A DNA stretch of 64,000 nucleotides from Zoogloeaceae bacterium (GCA_024235595.1 JACKMC010000001.1:744001-808000), one strand, 5' to 3'; positions 1 through 8,722 are shown, numbered from the stretch's first letter. Numbers and translations: made by a program. Notes: a model not told the origin generated them from the letters alone.

Positions 1-522
1 CAGCTCGCGTGCGATGCCTTCGGGCACGAGGCGCGGCAGGCGTTGCAGCGTGCCGATATCGGCAGCCATTGCCATGTCGATCTCGCGTACCGCGAAGCGC
101 GCGTTGGCGTTCGCGTAGCGCATGTCGCAGGCGGTCACGATGTCGACTCCGCCACCGATGCAGGCACCCTGGATGGCGGCGATCACGGGCTTGCGGCAGC
201 GCTCGATGGCGCTCACGCAGTCCTGCATGTCGGCGATCATGTGTCGCAGCTTCTCCTGTGCGCGGGCCGCATCGGCATGACCGATGCGCCTGGGAACGCT
301 GGCCAGCAGCGAGAGATCTATTCCGGCGCAGAAGTGTTTGCCGTGGGCGGCAAGCACCACCACCCGTACGGGATCGTAGCGGTCGGCCCATTCGAAGGCG
401 CTGCGCATCGCCGTCCACATCGGCGCGTCGAGCGCGTTGGCGTGCGCGGGACGGTCGAAGGCGATGCGTGCGACACCGGCTTCGAGCGACAGCGCGAAGT
501 GATCGAGCTCGGGGATGTCCAT
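1..522 (-). CDS. Delta3,5-Delta2,4-dienoyl-CoA isomerase-like crotonase (partial)
   Basis: This is a crotonase-fold enzyme whose C-terminus lies beyond the window; 174 codons are visible. The oxyanion-hole segments HFCAGIDL and GACIGGGVD are present. The run EIDMAMAADIGTLQRLP matches the family signature of dienoyl-CoA isomerases (ECH1 type), where an acidic residue moves double bonds in 3,5-dienoyl-CoA intermediates of unsaturated fatty acid beta-oxidation. The ATG at 522 was chosen because it is preceded by CAGGAG at about ten bases. It lies just downstream of the GGDEF gene on the same strand. The family call rests on one motif region, so a plain enoyl-CoA hydratase is possible but less likely. 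Confidence 0.82.
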   Translation of the reverse strand, partial: MDIPELDHFALSLEAGVARIAFDRPAHANALDAPMWTAMRSAFEWADRYDPVRVVVLAAHGKHFCAGIDLSLLASVPRRIGHADAARAQEKLRHMIADMQDCVSAIERCRKPVIAAIQGACIGGGVDIVTACDMRYANANARFAVREIDMAMAADIGTLQRLPRLVPEGIAREL

Positions 523-599
523 GGCCAGGCGCTCCTGCGTATCGATTGCCGGATGATACGGGAGTCCGCTACCGCGGTGCACCGGGCGCCCGGGCCTTC

Positions 600-660
600 A
601 AGCCTCAATCTTCGGCAACCACCACGCAGTCTCAGCCTTCGGCAACCACCACGCAGTTCT
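600..660. repeat. Short direct duplication at the 3' end of the GGDEF gene
   Basis: The sequence CTTCGGCAACCACCACGCAG occurs twice, at about 610 and 637, straddling the stop codon of the cyclase gene. The second copy encodes the terminal VVVAE residues on the minus strand; the first is non-coding. It looks like a small slippage or recombination duplication. Confidence 0.8.
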
Positions 661-2107
661 TGCCGCGACGCTTGCCCCGGTACATGGCCAGGTCGGCGCG
701 CTTGATCAGGCTGTCGGCGCTGTCTCCGATGGCGTGGCAGGTCACCCCAATGCTGACGGAAGCATGAAAGGTGCCGCCATCCGGGAGCCGGTGCGCCATC
801 GAGGCGAAGCTTGCGCGGATGCGCTCCGCCGCCTGCGCGGCGGCCTCGAGCGAGGATTCCGGCAACAGCACCATGAACTCCTCGCCGCCATACCGATAGG
901 CGCTGTCGGTGCGCCGCAGGCAGTCGCGGATCGCAGCGGCGAGGCGCTGAAGCACGCGATCGCCTTCGAGGTGGCCATAGCTGTCGTTGATGCGCTTGAA
1001 GTCGTCCGCATCCAGCGCGAGCAGCGCGAGCTGCCTGCGATAGCGCGTCGCCCGCTCGATCTCGCGGCGGGCGTGTTCGAAGAACTGCCGCGAGTTGTAC
1101 AGCCCGGTGAGGCAGTCGGTCTGACTGAGGTGGCGGTACTGGCGTTCGCTTTCCCGCAGCATCTCCTCCGAACGCTTGGCTTCGGTGATGTCCTGCAGGG
1201 TTTCGATCGCGCCGATGACCGCGCCGTGCGGGTCGCGCAGCGGTGCCGCGGTGAAATACACCCATCGGCCCGTCTCGCCGAAGGCGGGAAAGAAATCCTC
1301 GGCCTCGAAGGCGCCCTCGATCAGCGCCGACTTGCGGTACTTGTCGTTGTAGTAGAGCTGTACCGTCGATTCCCCGGCCCGGTCGACGATCAGGTCTGCC
1401 ATCACCGGGCGGGGGGAGGCGTAGAAGGCCTTCCATTGGCGGTCAGTGCCCAGCACTTCGGCGGCGCTCATGCCGGTCAGGACCTCGCAGGCCCGGTTCC
1501 AGTGGGTCACGCGGTGATTGCGGTCGAGCACGAAGGTCGGAACGGAGCTGCCATCGACGATCTGTGCAAGCAGAGCCTCGTTGGCGCGCTGAGCGCTCTC
1601 GGCGCGGCGCCGCACGGTGACATCCTGCAGTGTCTCGACGGCGCCGATGAGCTTGCCTTCGGCATCGAGAAGCGGTGCGACGGTGAAATAGAACCAGCGC
1701 CCGCCCCCCACGGCGGGCAGGAAGGACTCCGCCTCGTATCCGCCGCTGACGAATCGCGAGGGGCGGCACTCTCCTTCGTAGTAGCGTTCGATGGCGGCGT
1801 GGTCGCGGTCGACCAGCAGGTCTGCCAAGAGTGGACGCGGCTTGCGGTAGAACGCCTGCCAGTGCTTGGGTGTGCCGAGGATATCCCTGGCGTCGATGCC
1901 GGTAAGCTGCTCGCAGGCACGGTTCCAATGCACCACGCGATGCGCCAGATCGATGGCGAAGGTCGGCAGCGGATTGCACGCGAGGATCGCGTTACCCAAT
2001 GGTATGGCCGGTTCGTCGTTCTCGCTGGTTGGCATTTTTGTGGTGATGGCGGCAGAGACGCATGGCTTACGACATGTTGCGGCTACTCTTGAGACACATT
2101 TTGACAT
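632..2107 (-). CDS. PAS-PAS-GGDEF diguanylate cyclase
   Basis: Predicted cytosolic diguanylate cyclase making cyclic di-GMP from two GTP. Two closely related PAS modules occupy residues about 40-165 and 182-312; both contain HWNRACE and a later WxYFT segment, suggesting internal duplication. The GGDEF domain covers about 325-490 with active-site GGEEF at 407-411. An RxxD inhibitory site (398-401) sits five residues upstream, so product inhibition is expected. No transmembrane segment is visible. The start at 2107 has no good ribosome binding site, and an ATG at 2035 (MPTSEND) is an equally plausible start that removes a non-conserved, Cys-rich leader. The gene is divergent from the crotonase at 2251. 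Its last codons are duplicated just after the stop. Confidence 0.88.
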   Translation of the reverse strand: MSKCVSRVAATCRKPCVSAAITTKMPTSENDEPAIPLGNAILACNPLPTFAIDLAHRVVHWNRACEQLTGIDARDILGTPKHWQAFYRKPRPLLADLLVDRDHAAIERYYEGECRPSRFVSGGYEAESFLPAVGGGRWFYFTVAPLLDAEGKLIGAVETLQDVTVRRRAESAQRANEALLAQIVDGSSVPTFVLDRNHRVTHWNRACEVLTGMSAAEVLGTDRQWKAFYASPRPVMADLIVDRAGESTVQLYYNDKYRKSALIEGAFEAEDFFPAFGETGRWVYFTAAPLRDPHGAVIGAIETLQDITEAKRSEEMLRESERQYRHLSQTDCLTGLYNSRQFFEHARREIERATRYRRQLALLALDADDFKRINDSYGHLEGDRVLQRLAAAIRDCLRRTDSAYRYGGEEFMVLLPESSLEAAAQAAERIRASFASMAHRLPDGGTFHASVSIGVTCHAIGDSADSLIKRADLAMYRGKRRGKNCVVVAEG

Positions 2108-2250
2108 TCTGGCGGTTGATTTCGCGGTGCGGCTGCCATCGACATCCGGGGCTGCGCCCGCGCGGCACGCTGCGGGTATAGTTTCGACACACTCCTGGCC
2201 TGGCTCGCGAAGCGCTGCCTGACCACAAAACCTAGTGGAGGCATCTCAAG

Positions 2251-3051
2251 ATGGCAAACACCGCATTGCTCGACGTCACCGATGGCGTCGCAAACCTGAC
2301 CCTCAACCGGCCTGCCGCGCTCAATGCCTTGTCGGTCGAAATGATGCAGGACCTGAATACCGCGGTGCGCACCTTGGTGGGTCGCAAGGATGTGGCGGTG
2401 GTGGTGATCGCCGGCGCCGGCGATCATTTCATGGCCGGCGGCGACCTCAACGACTTCGCGGCCCACCTGCACCTGTCGCCCGAGGCGCGTCTCGCCACCT
2501 TCAGGGCGATGATCGAGCAATGGATCAATCCCACCGTGGAATTGCTGCAAGGCATGCACCAGCCGGTCATCGCCAAGGTGCGCGGCGCCTGTGCGGGCTT
2601 CGGGCTGTCCTTGATGATGGGTTGCGACCTCGCGGTGGCGGCCGACTCCAGCGTGTTTACCACCGCCTACTCGTCGATCGGGCTGTCGGGTGACGGCGGG
2701 GTCTCCTACCTGCTACCGCGCATCGTCGGCGCCCGCAGGGCCGCCGAGCTGCTGCTGCTGGCCGATCGCTTCGACGCCGCCGAAGCCCTGCGGCTGGGAT
2801 TGCTCAACCGGGTCGTCAGCGCCGAGACACTCGACGATGAGGTCGCCCGCCTGGCCACCCGGCTCAAGGCCGGCCCGCGCCACGCCTATGGCGAGATCAA
2901 GCGCCTGCTTCACGCCTCCTTCGAAACCCGCCTCGAAGCGCAGCTCGAGAGCGAGGCGGGCGCCTTCGCTCGCTGCAGCGCGACCCAGGATTTCGGCGAA
3001 GGCGTGACCGCCTTTCTCGACAAGCGCAAACCCGGCTTCAAAGGGGCCTGA
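2251..3051 (+). CDS. Enoyl-CoA hydratase/isomerase family protein
   Basis: Complete 266-residue crotonase, the usual length for the family. Oxyanion-hole segments are HFMAGGDL (about 58-65) and RGACAGFG. The catalytic region reads AYSSIGLSGDGG, with an Asp where classical hydratases carry the second Glu. That pattern is typical of the isomerase/PaaG-like branch rather than of a standard hydratase. The start has a clear GTGGAGG site about ten bases upstream. A second crotonase lies 1.7 kb away on the other strand, so this end of the window probably serves acyl-CoA or aromatic-acid degradation. The precise substrate cannot be read from sequence. Confidence 0.85.
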   Translation: MANTALLDVTDGVANLTLNRPAALNALSVEMMQDLNTAVRTLVGRKDVAVVVIAGAGDHFMAGGDLNDFAAHLHLSPEARLATFRAMIEQWINPTVELLQGMHQPVIAKVRGACAGFGLSLMMGCDLAVAADSSVFTTAYSSIGLSGDGGVSYLLPRIVGARRAAELLLLADRFDAAEALRLGLLNRVVSAETLDDEVARLATRLKAGPRHAYGEIKRLLHASFETRLEAQLESEAGAFARCSATQDFGEGVTAFLDKRKPGFKGA

Positions 3052-3066
3052 GCCCTTCGCCGCGCT

Positions 3067-3678
3067 TCAGGCGGAGAGGATCAGCGATGCGGCGATGCCC
3101 CACAGCATCAGCGCCACCGCGGCGTCGAGCACCTGCCAGGCACGCGGCCGGGCGAACAGCGGCACCAGCAGGCGTGCGCCGTAACCCAGCAGCAGGAACC
3201 AGCTTACCGAGCCGGCGATCGCCCCGGCGGTAAACACCGGCCGCGCCTCGCTGGCCTGTTGGCTGCCGATGCTGCCCAGCAGCACCACGGTATCCAGATA
3301 GGCATGCGGGTTGAGCAGGCTGAAGCCCGCTGCCGCCAGCAGAGCCTGGCGGCGCGAGAGCCGGCTGCGCTCGTTGCGATCCACCTGCATGCTGCCGCCC
3401 GCAATGGCCGAGCGCAACGCGCGCAGGCCGTACCAGCCGAGGAAGGCCGCACCGCAGTAGCGGGCGATCTCCGTCCAGTCGGGGTTGGCCGAGAAGAGCT
3501 GGCCCAGGCCGGCCATGCCGAGCAGGATCAGGCTGATGTCGCACAGCGAGGAAATCGCCACCGTGAGCAGCACATGCTCACCGCGCAGGCCCTGGCGCAG
3601 CACATGGGCGTTCTGCGCGCCGATCGCCATGATGAGACCGATGGAAAGCCCGAAACCGTTGAGAAATGCCGTACCCAT
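3067..3678 (-). CDS. argO: LysE/ArgO family amino acid exporter
   Basis: Inner-membrane exporter of the LysE superfamily, about six hydrophobic segments in 203 residues. It shows GAQNAHVLRQG near the N-terminus and the family signature NPHAYLDTVVLLGS in the second half, both matching ArgO/YggA. The family exports arginine and lysine. The ATG at 3678 is preferred because CGGAG precedes it by nine bases and it gives the normal family N-terminus; an upstream ATG at 3735 would add 19 hydrophilic residues. It is divergent from an ArgP-like regulator, the classical arrangement for this system, so regulation by that protein is inferred. Confidence 0.88.
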   Translation of the reverse strand: MGTAFLNGFGLSIGLIMAIGAQNAHVLRQGLRGEHVLLTVAISSLCDISLILLGMAGLGQLFSANPDWTEIARYCGAAFLGWYGLRALRSAIAGGSMQVDRNERSRLSRRQALLAAAGFSLLNPHAYLDTVVLLGSIGSQQASEARPVFTAGAIAGSVSWFLLLGYGARLLVPLFARPRAWQVLDAAVALMLWGIAASLILSA

Positions 3679-3809
3679 GCGTTTGCTCCGTGCGCTGCCG
3701 CCGATCCGGGTCTGGAGGGCGGAATAATCGTTCAATGGCGCGAATTTAGGTGGCAGCGTGTCTCCTGTTAAGTAAAATCGATAAAATTACAGATACAGAA
3801 GAATATCTA
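3679..3809. promoter_or_regulatory. Divergent argO/argP intergenic control region
   Basis: A 131-bp spacer separates the divergent exporter and LysR-type regulator genes. Its right half (about 3765-3809) is much more AT-rich than the surrounding GC-rich DNA, as expected for back-to-back promoters. By analogy with ArgP systems, the regulator should bind here and drive exporter transcription in response to arginine or lysine. No exact operator was resolved. Confidence 0.5.
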
Positions 3810-4703
3810 ATGATCGATGCCCGCCTGGTGGCCTTCGAGGCCGTCGTCAAGGAAGGTGGTTTCGAGCGCGCGGCGGCGCGTCTCAAGCTCACCCAATCGG
3901 CCGTCTCGCAGCGCATCAAGCTGCTCGAGTCGGAATACGGCCAGGTCTTGCTGGTGCGCAGCAAGCCGGTTCAGCCGACGCCGGCCGGCCGGCGCCTGCT
4001 CCCCTACCTTGGCCAACTGCGGCTCATCCAGGGCGAAGCCGAACGCGCCCTTCACCCCGGAGCCAGGGACCGTCCGCTGAGCCTGCCGGTAGGCCTCAAC
4101 GCCGACAGCCTGGCGACCTGGTTCCTGCCCGCGATCTCACAGGTGGTGGAGGAGAACTCGCTGGTGCTCGACTGCGTGGTCGACGACCAGGACCACACCC
4201 ACGCGCTGCTCGCCAATGGCGAGGTCCTCGGCTGCGTGAGCGCCCGAGCGGATCCCATGCGGGGTTGTGCCGCAATGCGTCTCGGGGTGATGCGCTATCG
4301 ATGTCTTGCGTCGCCGGCATTTCGGGCGCGCCACTTTCCACGCGGCCTCACCCGCGCAGCGCTGCTGCGTGCGCCGGCAATCGTCTATGGGCGGCATGAC
4401 GACATGCAGGAGAGCTTCCTGCGCCGCCGTTTCGGTCTCGAGACCGGGCAATACCCGCACCATGTGGTGCCCTCCTCGGAAGGGTTCGCCTCGTTCGCCG
4501 CGGCGGGCCTCGGCTACGGCTTCGTGCCCGAACTGCAGGTCCGCGAGGCGCTCGCCGAAGGCCGGCTGGTGGATCTGGCGCCCGAACAGCAGGAGCCGGT
4601 GGAACTGTTCTGGCACCACTGGCAGATCCAGTCCCCGCTCATGGCGCGGCTCGCGGCCGCCCTGGTGGCCGGTGCTGCGCGGGCTCTCGAAGCCGTCGCC
4701 TGA
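3810..4703 (+). CDS. argP: LysR-family regulator, ArgP (IciA) type
   Basis: 297-residue LysR transcription factor. The N-terminal winged helix-turn-helix (residues about 2-60) contains FERAAARLKLTQSAVSQRIK, close to ArgP of enterobacteria. An effector-binding domain follows, with the QSPLM segment near the end typical of this subfamily. It likely senses arginine/lysine and controls the divergent exporter gene. The ATG at 3810 was chosen because it gives the standard ArgP beginning (MIDARLVAFEAVV); an in-frame ATG at 3750 would add an AT-rich, non-conserved leader. Confidence in the subfamily is high because of both motif and divergent neighbour. Confidence 0.88.
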   Translation: MIDARLVAFEAVVKEGGFERAAARLKLTQSAVSQRIKLLESEYGQVLLVRSKPVQPTPAGRRLLPYLGQLRLIQGEAERALHPGARDRPLSLPVGLNADSLATWFLPAISQVVEENSLVLDCVVDDQDHTHALLANGEVLGCVSARADPMRGCAAMRLGVMRYRCLASPAFRARHFPRGLTRAALLRAPAIVYGRHDDMQESFLRRRFGLETGQYPHHVVPSSEGFASFAAAGLGYGFVPELQVREALAEGRLVDLAPEQQEPVELFWHHWQIQSPLMARLAAALVAGAARALEAVA

Positions 4704-4712
4704 AGCGCGGCT

Positions 4713-5492
4713 TCAGCGGCTCAGGCGGTAGGCCAGATTGCCCAGCCACTCATGCGCCGCCAGCCAGCCGGCAAAGGCGCCGTGAGGCGTGGGCACGAAA
4801 TCCAGGATTCGTTCCTGCCCGCCTGGGCCGCCGAACCAGGCCGTCGGTGCCGCGGTGACCTCGAAGCCTGCGGCCCGGAACTCGGCCTCGGCACGCGGCA
4901 TGTGAACCGCATGGGTGACCAGCACGATGCGGCGGATTCCTCGCGAGAGCAGCAGCGCCGCACTGAAGCGGGCGTTCTCGCGGGTATCGCGGGACGCCGA
5001 TTCGGTCCATTTCACCGCTACCCGGAAGTCTTCCTCGAGGGCGGCCTTCATGAGGCTCGCCTCGGGGGTCTCGCCGCTGGGGGCGCCGCCGCTCACGAGG
5101 ATCGGCAAGCCGCTGTTGCGCGCAAGCCGCGCACCGTAACGCAGCCTCTCGAGGGTCAACCGATTTACCGTGGCGCCGCCGTATTCGGGCGCGTTGCGAT
5201 GTTGCCCGCCGCCGAGGATGACGATCGCCTGGGTGTTCGCGGGCAGGCCCGGCGCCGACCGTGGCGGCGGCTCGAGCCGGTCGAGCAGCAGATCGGTGCT
5301 CGCGGGAGTGCTGAAGACGACCGTCAGCGCCACCCCGAGCCAGGCGAGCCCGAGGCCCTTGCCGCCGCGACGCCGTGCCAGCCAAAGGCCGCATGCGATC
5401 AGCAGCAGCGGACCGAGGGGCGGGAGCAGCAGCATTGCGGTGATCTTCTTGAGCCAGAACAGCAGCAGCGGGATCTCGAGAGGCATATTCAT
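4713..5492 (-). CDS. elyC: ElyC/YdcF-like DUF218 envelope protein
   Basis: 259-residue protein, the same length as Escherichia coli ElyC. It begins with two hydrophobic segments (residues about 8-35 and 45-65), followed by a periplasmic DUF218 domain with the hallmark AIVILGGG and LVSGG strands and SRDTRENA and VLVTHAVHMPRA motifs. ElyC-type proteins affect peptidoglycan and lipid-carrier metabolism; the enzymatic activity of DUF218 is not established. It is convergent with the argP-like gene (9-bp gap) and its start lies 59 bases from the divergent homocysteine synthase. Confidence 0.8.
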   Translation of the reverse strand: MNMPLEIPLLLFWLKKITAMLLLPPLGPLLLIACGLWLARRRGGKGLGLAWLGVALTVVFSTPASTDLLLDRLEPPPRSAPGLPANTQAIVILGGGQHRNAPEYGGATVNRLTLERLRYGARLARNSGLPILVSGGAPSGETPEASLMKAALEEDFRVAVKWTESASRDTRENARFSAALLLSRGIRRIVLVTHAVHMPRAEAEFRAAGFEVTAAPTAWFGGPGGQERILDFVPTPHGAFAGWLAAHEWLGNLAYRLSR

Positions 5493-5551
5493 TGTCGCCG
5501 GACGGTGTGGGCTTTATTATCGCCGGAACCCGACCAACCGGCCCCACGCCC

Positions 5552-6847
5552 ATGCCCGATCACCGCTACGGTATCGAAACGCTCTGCCTCCATGCCGGCC
5601 AGCAGCCGGACCCCGTCACCGGCGCCCGTGCCGTGCCGATCTACCAAAGCACCTCCTTCGTCTTCGATACGCCCGAGCACGCCGCCTCGCTGTTCAACCT
5701 GCAGACCTTCGGCAACGTCTATTCGCGCATCTCCAACCCCACCGTGGCGGTGTTCGAGGAGCGCATGGCGGCGCTCGAGGGCGGGCGTGCGGCGCTCGCC
5801 ACGGCGACCGGCATGGCCGCGCAGATGACCGCGCTGCTGACCCTGTGCGGCTCGGGCGATGAAATCGTGGCCGCGCGCACGCTCTACGGCGGCAGCTATT
5901 CGCAGCTCGACGTGAGCCTGCGCCGGCTTGGCATCGAGACCGTGTTCGTCGATCCGGCCGACCCCGAGGCCTTCCGGGCCGCGATCACGCCTCGCACCCG
6001 CGCGGTGTACGGCGAGATCATCGGCAACCCGGGGCTCAACCTGCTCGACCTCGAGGCCCTCTCGGCGGTGTGCCGCGAGGCCGGGGTGGCGCTGGTGATC
6101 GACAACACCCTCGCCTCGCCCTACCTGTGCCGGCCCTTCGAGCACGGCGCCGACATCGTCATCCATTCGGCCACCAAGTATGTCGGCGGGCACGGCACCA
6201 CCATGGGCGGGGTGCTCATCGAATCCGGCAAGTTTCCCTGGGACAACGGCCGCTATCCCCACATGACCGAGCCCTCGCGCGGCTATCACGGGGTGCGCTT
6301 CTACGAGAGCTTCGGCGATTTCGGCTTCATCACCAAGGCGCGCATGGAGACGATGCGCACCTTCGGACCGACGCTCTCGCCGCTGAGCGCCTTCATGCTG
6401 CTGCAGGGCCTCGAGACCCTTCCCGTGCGCATGGACCGGCATGTCGCCAACGCGCTTGCGGTGGCGCGCTTTCTCGAGGCTCATCCGCAGGTGCGGTGGG
6501 TCAATTACCCCGGCCTCGCGTCCAGCCCCGACCATGCGCTCGCGCGGCGTTACCTGCCGCGCGGAGCCGGTGGCATTCTCTCCTTCGGCATCCACGGCGG
6601 GCAGGAGGCCGGCGAGCGTTTTATCCAGGCGCTGCAGATGATCAGCCACCTTGCCAACGTGGGCGATGCCAAGACGCTGGTGATCCATCCCGCTTCCACG
6701 ACCCACCGCCAGCTCTCCGCGGATGAGCAGCGTGCGGCCGGCGTGCCGCCGGACATGGTACGACTGTCGGTGGGGCTGGAGAGCATCGACGACATCCTGT
6801 GGGACCTCGGCGAGGCCTTCGACGTCGCCGCGAGGGCAGCATCTTGA
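5552..6847 (+). CDS. metY: O-acetylhomoserine (thiol)-lyase / homocysteine synthase
   Basis: PLP enzyme of the Cys/Met metabolism family, 431 residues. The PLP lysine sits in IHSATKYVGGHGTTMGG, and the cofactor-binding motif is GNPGLNLLDLEALS. The family's insertion ESGKFPWDNGRYP is diagnostic of the MetY (OAH sulfhydrylase) group, which is longer than MetB/MetZ (about 390-400). It converts O-acetylhomoserine plus sulfide into homocysteine for methionine synthesis. The ATG at 5552 gives the conserved start MPDHRYGIETLCLHAGQ. Its stop overlaps the TTG start of the DUF2802 gene, so translation is probably coupled. MetZ using succinylhomoserine is the alternative. Confidence 0.9.
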   Translation: MPDHRYGIETLCLHAGQQPDPVTGARAVPIYQSTSFVFDTPEHAASLFNLQTFGNVYSRISNPTVAVFEERMAALEGGRAALATATGMAAQMTALLTLCGSGDEIVAARTLYGGSYSQLDVSLRRLGIETVFVDPADPEAFRAAITPRTRAVYGEIIGNPGLNLLDLEALSAVCREAGVALVIDNTLASPYLCRPFEHGADIVIHSATKYVGGHGTTMGGVLIESGKFPWDNGRYPHMTEPSRGYHGVRFYESFGDFGFITKARMETMRTFGPTLSPLSAFMLLQGLETLPVRMDRHVANALAVARFLEAHPQVRWVNYPGLASSPDHALARRYLPRGAGGILSFGIHGGQEAGERFIQALQMISHLANVGDAKTLVIHPASTTHRQLSADEQRAAGVPPDMVRLSVGLESIDDILWDLGEAFDVAARAAS

Positions 6848-7386
6848 ACTTCGGCGCCCGCGAGCTCATCTGGCTCCTGATCGCGTTGTTGGTGGTCTAT
6901 GTGCTGGTGCAGTTGCTGCGCCTGCGCAGCGTCCGCCGCATCGCGCCCGCGAAGCAGGGCGAGTCGGCCGCCGCGGCCCTGCCAGAGGGCGCCGCCGCGG
7001 CGACGCCCGAGGCCGCACCCGCACCCGGGGTCGAGGATGCGCTGCCCGCGGCTGCCCGCGACGAAGTGCGCGAGCGCGCCGAGCGAATCGCCCTGGAGCT
7101 CGAGGTGCAGCAGCTGCGCCGCGACATCGGCCAGTTGCGCAGCGAGCTCGACAGTCAGCGGCGCGAAGCCGCACGCCTTGCCACCGAACTCGGCGAGTTG
7201 CGGGACACGGTGGCGGGCGTGGAGGCGACCCAGCGCGTTTCGCCACAATACAACGAAGCGGTAATGCTGGCTCGGCGCGGCCTGAGTGCCGAAGCCGTGG
7301 CCGAGCGTTGCGGCATCTCGGTCGCCGAGGCGGCGCTGGTCAGGTCGATGATTCAACGGGAAGGTCAGCAAGGGGAAGATGCATGA
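6844..7386 (+). CDS. DUF2802 membrane-anchored coiled-coil protein
   Basis: About 180 residues if started at the TTG at 6844, which overlaps the preceding stop as TTGA. That start places an N-terminal membrane helix (residues about 7-25) first, followed by an Ala/Pro-rich linker. A coiled coil comes next (about 75-125, with Glu/Arg/Leu heptads). A C-terminal DUF2802 helix-turn-helix-like segment contains GLSAEAVAERCGISVAEA. An ATG at 6799 lies inside metY and is unlikely. DUF2802 proteins are often found near flagellar genes; fliW lies 0.9 kb downstream, consistent with a surface or motility role, but the function is unknown. It overlaps the next gene by four bases (ATGA). Confidence 0.7.
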   Translation: MNFGARELIWLLIALLVVYVLVQLLRLRSVRRIAPAKQGESAAAALPEGAAAATPEAAPAPGVEDALPAAARDEVRERAERIALELEVQQLRRDIGQLRSELDSQRREAARLATELGELRDTVAGVEATQRVSPQYNEAVMLARRGLSAEAVAERCGISVAEAALVRSMIQREGQQGEDA

Positions 7387-8096
7387 AGAAGTTGCCGGAA
7401 ATGCCCGAAGCGTTGCTCGCCGGCGACAGCGCGCGACGCAAGCTCGTCTCGCGGGCGCTGGCTGGCGCAGTCCTGATCGCCGCCCTGCTGGGCTTGCTGA
7501 GTTATTTCGACCAGACCGCCAAGCCGCGCGGAGAAGCCGTCGTGGCGACCATCAGCATTCCCCCGGTCGGCCCCGCAGCGGATGCGGGGGCACAGCAAGC
7601 GCCGCCCACCGATGCCCGCCCGCCCGATCAGCCGCCCACGCTCGAACAGGCCGCTGTCGCGCTGGCGCCCGAAGTGGAGCCGGAGGAGTCGCGCGGGCCG
7701 GAGATCGCCGACCCGGCCGAGCGGGTTGCCGACGCGCCGCCGACGAGCGCCGGAACGCGTGCGCCAGGGTCGGGGCGTGGCCGACTGGTGCTGCAGGGCG
7801 ATGTCGTTGCAGCCGAGCCCGACCTCGCCGCCCCGGCGCCGCAGCGCTCGGCGCCGCCGCTGGCGACGCGCGCCGGGCAGGGCCGCTTCCTGCTCCAGCT
7901 CGGTGTCTTCTCGACCCCGGAGAACGCCCAGGCGCTCTATGAAGACCTTCGCCAGCGCGGCATTCCAGCGCGCCTGGAGACCCGCGTGGTGGCGGGCCCG
8001 TTCGCCGACAAGGCCGCGGCCGAGGCGGCTCGCCGCAAGCTTCTGTCGGCCGGCCTGAGCAAGGGCATCGTGGTTCGCGACACCGTCGGGCGCTGA
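7383..8096 (+). CDS. SPOR-domain protein, membrane anchored
   Basis: 237 residues. A cytoplasmic start is followed by a membrane helix (residues about 23-41), a long Pro/Ala/Glu-rich periplasmic linker, and a C-terminal SPOR domain (about 160-235) containing GRFLLQLGVFSTPENAQAL and VVAGPFADKAAAEAA. SPOR domains bind denuded glycan strands in septal peptidoglycan, so this is probably a division or envelope protein of FtsN/DedD-like architecture. The start overlaps the DUF2802 stop as ATGA, making a translationally coupled trio with metY. An unrelated SPOR protein with the same architecture lies at 56823. Confidence 0.82.
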   Translation: MKKLPEMPEALLAGDSARRKLVSRALAGAVLIAALLGLLSYFDQTAKPRGEAVVATISIPPVGPAADAGAQQAPPTDARPPDQPPTLEQAAVALAPEVEPEESRGPEIADPAERVADAPPTSAGTRAPGSGRGRLVLQGDVVAAEPDLAAPAPQRSAPPLATRAGQGRFLLQLGVFSTPENAQALYEDLRQRGIPARLETRVVAGPFADKAAAEAARRKLLSAGLSKGIVVRDTVGR

Positions 8097-8268
8097 CCCG
8101 CATTCCCGGCTCCGGCGTATCGGTGGCTGCCGCCGCGGTGTGCGAAATGCGGGCCGGGTCCAGCCACCGAATTGGCATCCTTTTCGGCGGCTGTTCCGCC
8201 GACCGGCCCCTCATCGCGTGGCGTAGGCTCAATCTCACCGAGACCACGCACATCAGGAGGGAGCAGGA
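8097..8268. other. Intergenic leader of fliW
   Basis: 172 bp between the SPOR gene and fliW. It holds a small GC hairpin (GGCGG CTGTT CCGCC, about 8187-8201) without a U-run and, at the right end, the strong fliW ribosome binding site AGGAGGG. No confident promoter was identified. Confidence 0.4.
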
Positions 8269-8706
8269 ATGAAAATCGAGAGCCCGGTATTTGGCACGCT
8301 CGAAGTCAGTGACGATCGCATCATCGAATTTCCCGCGGGGCTGCCCGGATTCGATGACTGCCACCGCTTCACGATGATCCATGAAGAAGGCGCTGCGGGC
8401 CAGGTCGTGCAACTGCAAAGTCTCGACCAGCCCGAGGTGGTGCTCTCGATCGCCGGGCCCGAGACGCTCGGCATCAGCTACGACTTCACCCTCAGCGACG
8501 CCGAGGTCGATACCCTCAGGCTCACGCGGCCGGAGGATGTCGTGGTGGCGGTGGTGATCCGCCGGGCGGGCGACGAAGGAAAGGGGCCTTCGGAGGCCGG
8601 GCTGCGTGCCAACTTCATCGCCCCGCTGGTCATCAACACCGCTTCGCGCATCGGCATGCAGAAAATCTTCAGCAAGCTCGGCTGCGACATCACCCTGCGC
8701 GCCTGA
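8269..8706 (+). CDS. fliW: Flagellar assembly factor FliW
   Basis: 145 residues, typical for FliW. The family beginning is clear: FGTLEVSDDRIIEFPAGLPGF, then LQSLDQPEVVLSIA and a C-terminal segment with ANFIAPLVIN. FliW binds flagellin in the cytoplasm and antagonises the RNA-binding regulator CsrA, coupling flagellin synthesis to secretion. It usually sits beside csrA or flagellin genes; neither is present here, so it is an isolated copy. A strong AGGAGGG Shine-Dalgarno lies about nine bases before the ATG. No frameshift or missing core motif is seen. Confidence 0.9.
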   Translation: MKIESPVFGTLEVSDDRIIEFPAGLPGFDDCHRFTMIHEEGAAGQVVQLQSLDQPEVVLSIAGPETLGISYDFTLSDAEVDTLRLTRPEDVVVAVVIRRAGDEGKGPSEAGLRANFIAPLVINTASRIGMQKIFSKLGCDITLRA

Positions 8707-8722
8707 GGCGCGAGGCGGCGGC

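Noticed and set aside
8187..8201. GGCGG-CTGTT-CCGCC as a terminator between the SPOR gene and fliW.
   Set aside because: Stem of only five pairs and no T-run.
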